Under the pieces are notes generated by a model. It had not been told where the DNA came from. It searched no databases and worked only from the letters and a program-made list of their open reading frames with translations. The position numbers and the translations under genes were made by a program. From Galerina marginata (taxonomy: Eukaryota; Basidiomycota; Agaricomycetes; Agaricales; Galerinaceae), in contig JAECYW010000012.1 of the NCBI GenBank assembly GCA_023014335.1, forward strand, positions 2,108,001-2,172,000: DNA of 64,000 nt. Reading direction: 5' to 3'. Below, one piece after another: positions 34,550 to 45,240 of this stretch (within the stretch, counting starts at the first letter, position 1; every line of letters starts with the position of its first letter).

Positions 34550-36883
34550 TTAATAATCTTCTCGTAACGCTCGTTTTTGTCTATCATTCAATGCCTGAGC
34601 TGCTCCAAGCATGCTGCTGTCCAGGTTGCCATGAGAGGTAGGTAGCACGACAGAGGAATCGGTGGACGAAAGTCTCGAGATGGTATCAGGATGAAGAACG
34701 ACGGAGTCATCGTCATCACCGCGACGGGTTCTTTGGGATTGTCGGGATTGTAACTTGGAAATATCGATCCCAGGCGGCATATGAGGAAACTGAGCAAGAC
34801 CGTGAGCAGTTCGGTCTGCGGATCGGAAAGAAAGGGCGGAGTATACGCTGCTGTTCCGTGATGCAATACCTCCATATGCAGTTCCCCCCGAACTTCGCCT
34901 CGAAAACTGGGCATCAGGCCGAATGTGAACCGGCTGTGGTTTGGACGACGCGATGAGTGGGATCTGTGACTCATGCGTCGGTATGCGGTGGACATATGAC
35001 GCCTCGTCGTCGTAGGTTAAGATGCTTTCTCCATCACCGAAAGAAAGAACGGTCTTTGGCATTGCTGGTCGTCGGTGTATCGGATCATTTTTGATATGAA
35101 CAACGCCCGTTCCATTTCCGAATTCTTCTAGTGTCCAAGCCATAGACTTCACAGTAGAAAAAGAGCCGTCGCGAACTAGTTCCCCTTTGACTTTGGTTAT
35201 CTTCTCGTCGCCAAAGGTTTCCCGGATCGATTTCCGAGTGATCCTTTTGGGAGGAGCAGATAACCTGTCATCTTCAGACAATCGAGGCGCGCCCGCCAGG
35301 TTGGTAGCCACCGCATTAAATGCGTTCACAAGACTAGACCTCACAGACGAAGACCATGCCTCAATGGCAGGTAGGTCCTTCCTTTCGTCCTGTTCGCCTG
35401 GGAGCGGTAACGGCCCAAAGCCTTCTAAAGGAGAATCTGTAGGAGGTTTGCCGAGATCTCGCAGACGGTCGACCATTGAGCGAGAAGGAGATTCTGTTTG
35501 CTTTTGATTCCACGGGGTAACGACCTCAGAGGGACCAGCATTTGCGACGCTCAGGCGACGGTTATTGTAATGCGACCCATCTTGCATCGCTCTGGAAACA
35601 GCATCTTCATCGATGAGGTGTGCAGGGAGCTGTCGCTGGCTAGGTCGAAGCGAAGAAGGATGATATCCATCAAAAGATGGCAAAGCTCCAAGCGACTCAT
35701 CAGAGAACAGGTTGTGTCCAGGGATAGCGTGATTGTGCAGGCTGTAGGTCGAGCCGTTGAAGTAACTATCCGACCGTTTAGGCTCTCCCACATCACGATC
35801 CCCGCGTGGCGTCCAGGCTTGTACATTAGCCAAATCCTCACGACTCCCGAGATGCATGGCGCCGATGGCAGCGTCTCCTACACCAGTTGAACCGTGTCCG
35901 GCTTCGAGTCCTCCGCTATCATCGTCGTCTAACCTAGCCCAAGGGACGAGCGTTCGCGCAGCGCGCCTTCTCCTCGCATGAGATTGGAGGCGAATCCACC
36001 AAGCGATCAAGGCTGCGACTAATGCGATGCTCACGATAGTCCCGAGAATTATTCCTACGTAGTAAGGCGCACTATGAACTTTGAGATTCGACGAAGCAAC
36101 CCCAGGATGTGAGGGTACAGGTATCGTTTGCGATGAAGACTGGCTACTTGAGGTACTTGAGGTACTTGACAGGACGGTAGATGAGTTAGACATGGTCGAG
36201 CTCGACAGACTAGATGACGAAAAAGAGGACAACGAGGAAGGGACAATCACAAAGGAGGTGGAGATCGCGATGGTCTGGCTAGAGATTGTGGCAAAGGATG
36301 AACTTAGTGATGAAGATAATGTTGAAGAGATAAACGAGGATGACGAAATGGCCGAAGTGAGAAGTGAACTTGACGCCCCCAGCAGAGTTGTCCTCGCCGA
36401 GGAAGAACCAGGTGTCGAGTAGGAGGATGGGTAAACCGTAACGGTAGAACCACTCGATACAGCGTTCGTTGTCAGCGATGAAAGATTGTCCGTGTATAGG
36501 ATTGTAGTCATGCTTGTCGATTCAGACGGTGACGCCGGTGCTGTCGTCTCCGTGTACAGCGTCGTCGTTGCTATAGGAGACTCTGAGATAGTTCCAGATC
36601 CTGTGGAAGGAGGCCCTTGGCTCAGGAAGACTGTAGCAGAAGTGGCCATGCTCGGAGAAAGTTGGGTAATAGGTGCCGTCGTTGCAAGGTCATTCGAAAC
36701 GGTGGACAATGGCTGATTATCATCGCTAGTAATGACAAAAGGCACTGCAGGCGGTGGAACATTTTCATCATCCTTGATTACCTCTACTTTGCCACCAGTC
36801 CCCAGAGTAACCAACGGGATTTCGTTTGGGTCCGGACTTGAAAACTCCTGGGGCCAATCACCAAACGGAAGGCTAGCGTCCAT
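34550..36883 (-). CDS. Ser/Thr-rich single-pass membrane protein
   Basis: Uncharacterised 777-aa protein in one exon. Residues about 60-265 are very rich in Ser and Thr (mucin-like, probably heavily O-glycosylated). One membrane segment follows at about 273-297 (YYVGIILGTIVSIALVAALI), then a basic stop-transfer cluster HARRRRAAR and a cytoplasmic tail of about 470 residues, hydrophilic and rich in Ser, Arg and Asp. This plan resembles fungal wall-stress sensors (Wsc/Mid2) and other conserved basidiomycete membrane proteins, but I see no WSC domain. No signal peptide is visible from the Met at 36883. The same frame stays open upstream to 37045 without a Met, so a 5' exon with a signal sequence is possible. 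Function unknown. Confidence 0.75.
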   Translation of the reverse strand: MDASLPFGDWPQEFSSPDPNEIPLVTLGTGGKVEVIKDDENVPPPAVPFVITSDDNQPLSTVSNDLATTAPITQLSPSMATSATVFLSQGPPSTGSGTISESPIATTTLYTETTAPASPSESTSMTTILYTDNLSSLTTNAVSSGSTVTVYPSSYSTPGSSSARTTLLGASSSLLTSAISSSSFISSTLSSSLSSSFATISSQTIAISTSFVIVPSSLSSFSSSSLSSSTMSNSSTVLSSTSSTSSSQSSSQTIPVPSHPGVASSNLKVHSAPYYVGIILGTIVSIALVAALIAWWIRLQSHARRRRAARTLVPWARLDDDDSGGLEAGHGSTGVGDAAIGAMHLGSREDLANVQAWTPRGDRDVGEPKRSDSYFNGSTYSLHNHAIPGHNLFSDESLGALPSFDGYHPSSLRPSQRQLPAHLIDEDAVSRAMQDGSHYNNRRLSVANAGPSEVVTPWNQKQTESPSRSMVDRLRDLGKPPTDSPLEGFGPLPLPGEQDERKDLPAIEAWSSSVRSSLVNAFNAVATNLAGAPRLSEDDRLSAPPKRITRKSIRETFGDEKITKVKGELVRDGSFSTVKSMAWTLEEFGNGTGVVHIKNDPIHRRPAMPKTVLSFGDGESILTYDDEASYVHRIPTHESQIPLIASSKPQPVHIRPDAQFSRRSSGGTAYGGIASRNSSVYSALSFRSADRTAHGLAQFPHMPPGIDISKLQSRQSQRTRRGDDDDSVVLHPDTISRLSSTDSSVVLPTSHGNLDSSMLGAAQALNDRQKRALREDY
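36145..36170. repeat. Short in-frame tandem repeat (ggtacttga unit)
   Basis: Nearly three copies of a 9-nt unit in the Ser/Thr-rich coding region of the membrane protein. A 9-nt unit keeps the frame and lengthens the Ser/Thr tract. Confidence 0.65.
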
Positions 36884-39302
36884 GAAGATGAAGAGTAAAG
36901 GAGCGCGAGTTGGAGGCTCCCAGAGCAGTAAATAAAAGAGTCTTCCAGCGACGTAGGTACGAAAGGTTGCAATGAATGTCTTACGGAAAGTTACTTCCGT
37001 CCATGAAAGCCTAGGCTGCGACCGAATGCTACATGATCTGGGTCGTCAGCCACATCGGTCAAAACGCGGTTGATGTTCCGATCCATCTCCAACTCACCAC
37101 CCAAAGGACATACTTAGTACAGCCTCTCTAAAAGTTCAAGCTTGGGCGGCAATTGAAATGCTGCGTTGAGAGGCGCTCAATGATGGATTTGGGTGAAGCC
37201 ACGTCAACATAGGCTGACCATAATGAATCTGATCGGATACCGCTCACCGATTTGAGATTAGAGCTTGACCCTGTAAATACACCATGGTACCAGTCTGTTA
37301 GGGAAATTGGGAGTCCGTAGAGTTCTCCTTTTTCGAATAGGATCTAAGCACATTTTTCAAAGGTAAGAGTGATACGGCCCTACAATTCCTAAAGAGGCAA
37401 ACCAGGCACAAATTGTAGCTGAAGCCTTGGCACATCAGGAACAAATAATGGACATCCGTCATCCTCGAAATCTGACAAACTACAACTCGGCACCTTGCTG
37501 ACGTCCATGATTAGTGGTTCCCAACCGTTACAATTAATCCACAATACATCTTGTATTGTTCACAACTGTCGATAATATTCTGGGCTCTATTTTTGCTTTT
37601 TAAAACGGCCTAAACCAACAAGTTTCAATGAGCAACCTTCAGAAAGGGATGATGTATATGAGGTGATGTCTAAACTCCTCCAGAGCTGATAGGCAGGAAA
37701 TTGGTCAATCGATTCAAATCTGTTCGGTCCCCGATCTGAAGGGTGCCGTGAGATACCTCAGAAGGATTCTCTTGCATGTCCGTCAGTGTAGGACTCGGAG
37801 TTTCGCGAGGTCAGGATACTAGTCGGCGTCGCACAGCGTTGCCTGTCTCGACCTTCATTCCTGGTTGGTTATGGTCGTGAGCCAACGAATATCTGGACAT
37901 TTGGGTGATCCATATGACTCAGTCAGACTCACTGCGGCAGGCATCCCTGCGGATTCCGGATAAGCTGCTTGTGGCTTACAAAGTGTCGCTCACTCATCTG
38001 TCCTCGAGTTATTATATTCTTATCCATTATATGTCATCATGAACTTTATTTCTGTGACCCTGATTCTAACCAAAGCCAAGATTCCAGGATGACGATACAA
38101 GAACAGATTATTTAGCGTCCGCGTCGAACCGTCTATGTCTTTGCGTCCCTCAATTCCTTGAAACTGTAAATGTAGGTCGGAGTGTTTCTGCCAGAGATCC
38201 GAGACTCTCAATTCCGTAGGAGAGGGAGCGGTAATTTTTGAGGAGGAATATCTTCATTTCCGTACCGTAGAGACGCCAATCCACAATCCTAGTCGGAGGC
38301 GAAACTCGCCCGTCCATCCAGGTTTCCCCCGTTGTCGACTCGGATGTAAGGCGCCAAGCAGCGTGGCCTCTTGTTTTGGGAATAATGATGGATTCGCCGC
38401 CTAAGATTAGATTTTCCTGGCTTCACGGCGGACAACATGGGCCAATCTCTAACCTGAGGCACGAAAGCTAATGGGTGCCCTGCATCGAGGTTTTGTCGCT
38501 TATGGCTTCCGTCTCCAGTCCGAGCTCTATTCCGACCATATTCTGAAAATCATGGCGTGAGGATTCAATGATACCCATCGATTCCGCCCATTTTCCTTCA
38601 TTTTTCTGGAGACATGGCTGATAGAATGGAATTTGTGCTCAAAAGATTTGGTTCGCAGCCGCGGTCTCGATCGCAACACGTGAGATGTATGTTTAGCTGT
38701 CCGACAAGCGACCGGAGAAAATGCCTAAACGGGAAGAAGTGATAGATGGGGGCTGTGGCGACTTTTGCGCTCGCTCACATGGAAAATAATTTTGTGTCAG
38801 GTCAGTAAGCTTGGTGGCTGTTACTCATCCAAATCGGATTTCGGCTGGTTTCATCGTATCTCTTCTAGCCTCTCCATCTCCTTCGAACCCGAAGGATGCC
38901 GGCAGAATCCTGGGTTGAAGCTAGCGCGAGATTGAACAAATACGCTCGCCAGTCCTTGCGTATGTTACAAAACGGTGACTCACATGCCGCGTCGACTTTC
39001 AGATTTCCTGCCGTTGTCCCGATTTTCGGATCGAGTCAAGATGGTTCCGCATACCCTTAACTGATCCACGGACCGTGCCTTGCCTATCATCATCATGGAC
39101 ATGTTTCATCATAAGGACAGAGGCTATTCATCCGCCAGGATTTGACAAGATTGCCATTTGTTCAGATCTACCTCAACCCGCTTCACGCTCATACGTGACT
39201 CGGTCTCCAAATCCAAGGAGCAGTGTATGCAAACTATTTAAGGGTGCGTTGAAATACCGGACCCTTTCTTCACCCTCCACTTCTCCTCATCCCTCTCCGG
39301 CT
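36884..39302. other. Intergenic region, divergent promoters
   Basis: About 2.4 kb between the minus-strand membrane protein and the plus-strand AMP-binding enzyme, with few open frames over 60 codons. It presumably holds both upstream regions. The last 60 nt before 39303 are CT-rich. Confidence 0.5.
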
Positions 39303-41116
39303 ATGGTTAGCTCTCACCTTACTGTTCTGGAATCTAGCTCCTCAAAATACTCTACCACCACTCTATTCCGAACGCCTCAGGTGGATACCACTGGACGCGT
39401 TGAGGCATGGCGCTCAATATCATACGCGCAATTCCATCATGACGTCGAACTGTTTGCGCGATATTGGACTCGCGTCTTTCAGAATGACCGGATACCAAGG
39501 CGGTCGGTAATCGGGATGTGGTAGGTTTTCCTCTGTTATTTTCAATACCTCATAATTTTACAAAGGACTACAGGCTAGGTGGCTTCACATACGTCGATGT
39601 TCTTCACATATACGGCATTTCAAGAGCGGGCTACATCCCCCAACTCTTCAGCTTACGGCTGCCCAACCCATCTGTAATCTACGAGCTTCTGCACAGAGCC
39701 AACGCTCAGGCCTTAGTTCACGACCCATCCTTCCAATCAATATTAAGCGACTGTCCGGTACCAACACACCGTGTACTCGAATCAGAACGGATACAGGACT
39801 TCGACGAATCACTCCCTAGTATATGGGACTTTCAAGAGGACGACATTGCCTTCTACTTCCACACCAGTGGGTCGACGTCTGGCAGCCCCAAACTTGTCCC
39901 GATGAGCTTCCGTTGGCTCAACTCGGTAGTCATTAAATCCCACCACATCAGCATGCCCCAGAACCATCAACGTCAAGACGTTACGGTGTGCATGTGAGTA
40001 TTCCTCTTGTCTTCGAAGGGCTTCTAGCTAAACTTTGTTTAACAGGGGAAGTATGTGCCATATAGGGCAAACATTCAGTGAGCATTTTTTACAAACTTAT
40101 GATTGCCGTATCGTAATACTAAATTTGTCCACAGTGTTCATTGGTACTCTCCAGCATGGGTCGTGTGTCATTCAGCCGACAACCATCGCCTTCTCGTCCG
40201 AGGAGCTGATAGACATGATCATTCGATGCGGTCTCAACCGTCTTAACCAATTCGCGGCCTTCCTGATGAAACACTTCAGAAATGCTCGCCAAGACGCTAA
40301 ACTGCTTTCAATGATGAAAAACTTGGACGACGTGCTCTATTCTGGGATGCCCCTTCCATACGAAGATGAGCAGTGGGCACTCAAGAGTGGGATCAGGCTG
40401 AGGGTTAGCAACTCTCTATTTTTGCAATCTATTGTGGAACTAAAAGTTTTGTTCATCTGCAGAATCTTTTCGGAAGTACCGAAATCGGCGGAATGCTCCT
40501 CTCCGGCGAAAATGAGCGCAATGGAGCCCTTCTACGTCCCATCCCAGGAACTTCGTACCGCTTCCATCCTATAGAGGCGGCGGAAGAGGAAGGTGTTCAC
40601 CAATCTAATGCTACCCTTTACGAGCTCGTCATCCTATCCGACTCCCCCGACTGCCCAGACTCTAGCCTCCGCCATGCAGATGGCCACTTCCACACTGGCG
40701 ACTTATTCCAACAAATCCTCCCTGGCTGGTGGGTCTCGCGTGGACGAGATGACGACTGGATTAAGTCGGAGACCAGCTTGCGATGTGATACCAAGGCCAT
40801 AGAGGACAACGCCCGGGCTATGTGTGCGGCCCTAATCGCTGAATGCATCGTGGTTGGCAGCGGGCGTCCCTCGCCTGTTATGTTTGTTGAACCAGCGGTC
40901 GACATGGACCACAGCAAACTCAAAAAAGAGATCATCCGGAAAACGCGTCAATTCCATTCAAGACGCTATCTGCACGAGCGCATAACCTCCTCCGACATGA
41001 TCGTAATCGTTCCGCGACAGACGCTCCCCAGGACCGCTACCAAGGGTAACATCCGTCGCAAAGCAGTCGAAGAGGCGTACAAGACCGAAATCGACAGGAT
41101 TTTTGGGTCTTCATGA
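39303..41116 (+). CDS. AMP-binding (ANL superfamily) adenylate-forming enzyme, free-standing
   Basis: Predicted 530-aa adenylate-forming enzyme. Exons: 39303-39520, 39574-39993, 40046-40077 (32 nt), 40135-40403, 40463-41116. Adenylation motifs: HTSGSTSGSPK (A3, phosphate binding), NLFGSTEIGG (A5), HTGDLF (A7), SRGRDDDWIK (A8) and TATKGNIRR with the likely catalytic Lys (A10). No carrier-protein or reductase domain follows before the stop, so it is not a complete NRPS-like reductase. It could be an acyl- or aryl-CoA ligase or a free adenylation enzyme acting with a carrier encoded elsewhere. It is clearly different from the FAA pair (about 160 residues shorter, lacking the FAA signature). The start is chosen at MVSSHLTV, where the alignable region begins; an upstream in-frame extension lacks family features. 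Confidence 0.85.
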
Positions 41117-41685
41117 TGAGACAGAGTGCCTTTTCTCGTCCATCCTGCTCGAATTCCAATACCGTCACTGGAGGAATATAATTATTAAATCTATCTATTT
41201 ATCTATCTATTATACGCCATTACTAGTCTATCTATTTACATTATTTCTAGCTATTTCTAACGTACTCGCTCATAATGGACTTCTCTGTAGCTTTCCTGTT
41301 GATCTTCTTGCTTTGCATCACTTGTAGCCTTAGCCTGTATCGCAATCATAGTTTCATTGTGCATTCATAGCGGATCAAAGCCCCTTCCAATTCTAAAAAT
41401 ACTTGCCCGAGGCTTGATTCTGACAAGACTTTCATCGTGTAGATCAAGTTTTAGGTTGAACGGAGAAAGACTTTGAGATGGTGTTTCAGATGATGTAGTT
41501 ACGGCCTTACGGGTTGTTAATCAACGGAAAAAATGTTGATCAAACCAGCGACTGTTGGAGCCGTGACGTTGGGGATGTACTTACCGGCGCCGAGATGAGG
41601 TCTGCGGAAAATTCAATACTATAGGCAATTATATTAATCAAGAATGGAGATGCGCAGTCTATCAAATCTATTATCTGCGAGGATT
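41117..41685. other. Convergent 3' intergenic region
   Basis: About 570 nt between the stop codons of the AMP-binding enzyme and TDP1. It holds a short ATCT microsatellite (41190-41211). No gene is seen. Confidence 0.5.
41190..41211. repeat. ATCT microsatellite
   Basis: A short imperfect run of atct units, just past the stop codon of the AMP-binding enzyme. Confidence 0.7.
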
Positions 41686-44211
41686 CTAGCTGTTCTCCTG
41701 GTGATAGACGGATTCTTCCTGTATCTGGATAAATTACACAGTTAGAAGAGTTTCGAACGAGGAATTACTTTACTCTCACCCACGGTTCGTCATTCGAGGT
41801 ATATTTTCTGGGCGGTCTTTGGAAACATGCAATTCTGTCTGCCTCCTGGGCGTCTTTCAATAAGAACACCACCCCAACCTCGTAGTTGGTGATCTACAAG
41901 TACAAAATGAGCGTCGAACTGGATACTGAAACAAAATGAAGCAGCCTACGTTCAGAATCGGGTTGAAAGAGGATCCAGAAAGTGTTCCCCATGCGGATGG
42001 TGTAAAATTATGAGATCCCACATACGCCCAACCTACGCCGGGCTCAATCACCTCGATTTCGTCGTCCTCACTGTCTGAAGGCTCGTCTTTATTCCTTCGT
42101 CCCAAAAGCGGATTCTCTCGTAGCGTGGCGATGATCATCTAATCAACCCCAGATGAGTATAATTTGTGAATAAGTAGGCCTTTATCAAGTCACTTTTGAA
42201 TGCATCAAAACAGGTCCGCCCTTGCTCTTGGAATCGTAGAAGTGCCGTCTTGGAAAGCTTTTCGCGTTCCACTGCTTTCTTCGACAAAAAATAGTCCCAC
42301 CGCCCTAATGCGAGTAAGTTGATGAGCCATACATTCATGAGCGGAGTCGGAAAGAACAGACCTGTTCACCCAGCGCGCTCTCGTTGACAGCTGCTTTGGT
42401 CGGGAAGACCAGCTTCACAGACGGGTATGACAGTTTCTCGCGGGATTTCTTTGGTCGATCGAGCCATTCTTCAGCACTTTCGCCCCTTGCGGACCAATGG
42501 AACTCATTTAACCATTGGGTCGTATATGATCCAAGGCTGGACCCCTGTCGAACACGAACGATAATGTCAAACTGGCTGAAAACGCCCCCGTCTTTTATGC
42601 TAACCTGACACTCTAGAACCACTTCCTTGGCCGATTTAGCTGTTCCCGTACGCATACCCAACTTTCGCACAACCGACATGAGTCGCGGATGCCCAGTCCT
42701 ACAGTGGATCAGCAATAAACTCTCGGGTGAGGGAGATTAAAATTAATTAACACACTGAATTACACGGGGCCAACCTTCGTGTTTCCCGGCAATGGAAGCA
42801 ACCAACTGGACTTTGACAATTGACCAATCCCATTTTTGGCGCAGCTCGTCGATAGACTTCAAGGGGAGATCTGGGTGCTAAATTTTACAGGGTTACCGTC
42901 AGTCAATCCCGTAAACTAGGAAGGAGCAATAGTCTTGACATTGTCGTTTATCATAGCCACGAGCGCTGGCCTGACATTGATAGCATGAAGCATCTGTTGC
43001 AAGACAGCAGGAAAGTCATCTGTTGTTTTTACATCGTGAGTGATAGGTCTTGAGCGCAGGGGAATATCTTGTAGCCAAACGGACTGCGGAAAAGCGAATT
43101 TCAGAACGTTTAACTGGAGTAGAACGATGGCATAGCCTACATTTTCCATGTCTCGCCAATCATATGCTATCAGATTAGCCGTGGAGATGACGACCCGCAG
43201 TCGACCTGTTTTATAGAACAGCTGTGACACAAATATCAGGATATAATTTACCAGAAATGAAAGAAGTTGTGCTACCAGCATAAACTACGGAAACGATGCC
43301 AGTCACAAAAGTAAAAAGCAATCGTTGTAGAAAAGCAAACCTTCATATGTTGACACCCGTAGCCATTACGTAGGAAGGGTGTAGTCTTGATCCAATGGGG
43401 TAGAACGTTCTTGATAGTCGCTTGACCAGAGGCATCTGGCTGGGCGACCATGATGACTGGAACTGACCGATCAAAAAATTCGTAAATCCACGGAAAGTCC
43501 AACGAGTACGAGGACATAATAGCAAAAGCTAGGTCTGATTTCTAGTGCGACTCCATTTGTGCCTTCGGACTTGTGAATGAATTGAATCATACCTTGCCTA
43601 GCACCTCTGTCAATCGAAACGTCGGCCGCCCATCTTTCCGCGGTTCAGCATGTTGGGTGGCGGTCTGGCGAAGTTCGCCGTTCCAGAAAACCTGCTCCAT
43701 GGTGGGCACGGAGTTGGAAGTTTTAGAGCTGCTAACACCGGATATGTTAGAGCGCATGTAGGAAGGATTGGAATGGGAAACTTGGTGCCTCTTGGCAGGT
43801 GGCTCCTCGCTCTCCGAATCATCTTCCTCGGTGGTAGAGTCCCGATCTGAGGAGGGTCTAAGACGCTTTTGCCGTTCACGTCGTTCTTTCTCTAACTGAG
43901 CTCTCTCCGAGAGAAAGGTGGACACGGTTGATCGATCCGATGGTTGGGTGGTGCCTGTGCTAGGCCCAGCCTGGGGTTGTGAATGGGTGTGAGATGACGA
44001 GTCTTTAGATGCTTGCAAAGCCTGTTTCAGCTCCTCCTGGAACCGCACTTCCTGGACGTCCTCATCATCATCACTATCAAGATTTATGAGAGCAGGTTTT
44101 CGCGTTGTTTCTTGCAAGCTCAAAGCAATGGCCCTGCTTGAGCAATCAGTTGAAGTCGGATTTCCTGGAGATATTTTGGTACCTTGCGAAATCGTCTTCC
44201 TCGTCCGACAT
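41686..44211 (-). CDS. TDP1: Tyrosyl-DNA phosphodiesterase 1 (TDP1)
   Basis: Nuclear DNA repair enzyme that removes trapped topoisomerase I peptides and other 3' adducts; phospholipase D superfamily. Predicted 618 aa in thirteen exons: 44183-44211, 43593-44133, 43341-43541, 43277-43285 (9 nt), 43141-43221, 42940-43083, 42756-42877, 42605-42698, 42362-42544, 42194-42304, 41950-42138, 41780-41893, 41686-41724. Catalytic motif 1 is GCQHMKFML (about H255, K257) and motif 2 is MHSK (about H503, K505), followed by YVGSHNFTPSAWG. The first 50 residues contain two sequences that fit ubiquitin-interacting motifs (EDDFARAIALSLQE and QEELKQALQASK), then an acidic Ser-rich linker. The exon 6 donor is GTCAAG, a weak site, but the next exon fits the family without a gap. 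High confidence from both motifs and full-length colinearity. Confidence 0.92.
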
Positions 44212-45240
44212 CGAGATGGAGAAATTTAGAATGCCACCGCAAACCAAGACTGGAAGCGTGACAATGTTTGTTGCGCGACAAATTGAATATCACATGATTG
44301 TGACCAGTGGTGACTGTGGTAATAAATAAATTACTTTCCATATCCGGAAGGCTCGTAGTTGAAACTTTGAATCAGTGGTCACTGTGCACTGTGCTTTCCA
44401 TAAGAAAATGTAATCCGCAGACCTCCCTCCACTCTCAACAACCACCATAGATAGCCCGGTTATTTACACTCACTTATAACTTCGGCAATCATCTTCGTTG
44501 GCCAAAATTAGCTCTGTCATATAAGATGATATAACTGAACTTACCTCAAGTTCTAGATCTAGACAGTACTCGAGTACGGATGAGTTATAAGTCTTGTGGA
44601 CGAGTCGAGTCGCCCTCGTCAGAATTCAGAGAGGTTTTAAATAACACGAGTTAATGATACTTTCAGCCTGCGGGGCATCATCCCACTGCTTTCTATTGTT
44701 ATGTGCGCTTTTCAAGAGGCGAGTAACAGGATTGCGGTAATAGCAAATAACACTCGGAGCATATCCAACGAAATGGAGGATCTGTTTCTTTGACGTCGAC
44801 GAAAGGGGGTTGTTCGATGCTAACACCGTTGATCGTATCCCCGGCTAATTGATTTTAGGAACTGAACAGAGCTGGACAGCTGATCTGAGTAACCGCTGAC
44901 TGTTTGGAGTAGCTCTCGAGACGGACCTTTGCGAGATCTCGACGTGGTTCCCAAAAAAAGTGCAGAGGTATTTGGTGTTTGGCCAATTGAAGACACAGCA
45001 TAGTCGTCCTGACATCACTTATCAGCTATCAGGATTGTCTTGTGGCGATGCTTGTTGGATCGGCGGGATTTACCCTGCTATCTCTGTGGACTCTTCTAAA
45101 GCGCGCAAGGCCTTAATGGATCGGTTAGAGAAGGCATATGAAGAGATCTTCTATGTTGCTACTGGCGGTTCGTATGGTACGATGCAAGTGGATGACCGAA
45201 CAAGTATTGCGGTGGCCAAGAATAATACCACAGCAATTAT
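44212..45240. other. Intergenic region with a coding-like open frame
   Basis: About 1 kb holding the TDP1 promoter and the 3' end of the F-box-like gene. On the plus strand a frame is open from 44899 to 45244 (about 115 codons, ending NNTTAII) and reads like protein (for example YEEIFYVATGGSYG). I recognise no family, and no upstream exon could be joined. It may be a remnant or a terminal exon. Confidence 0.35.
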
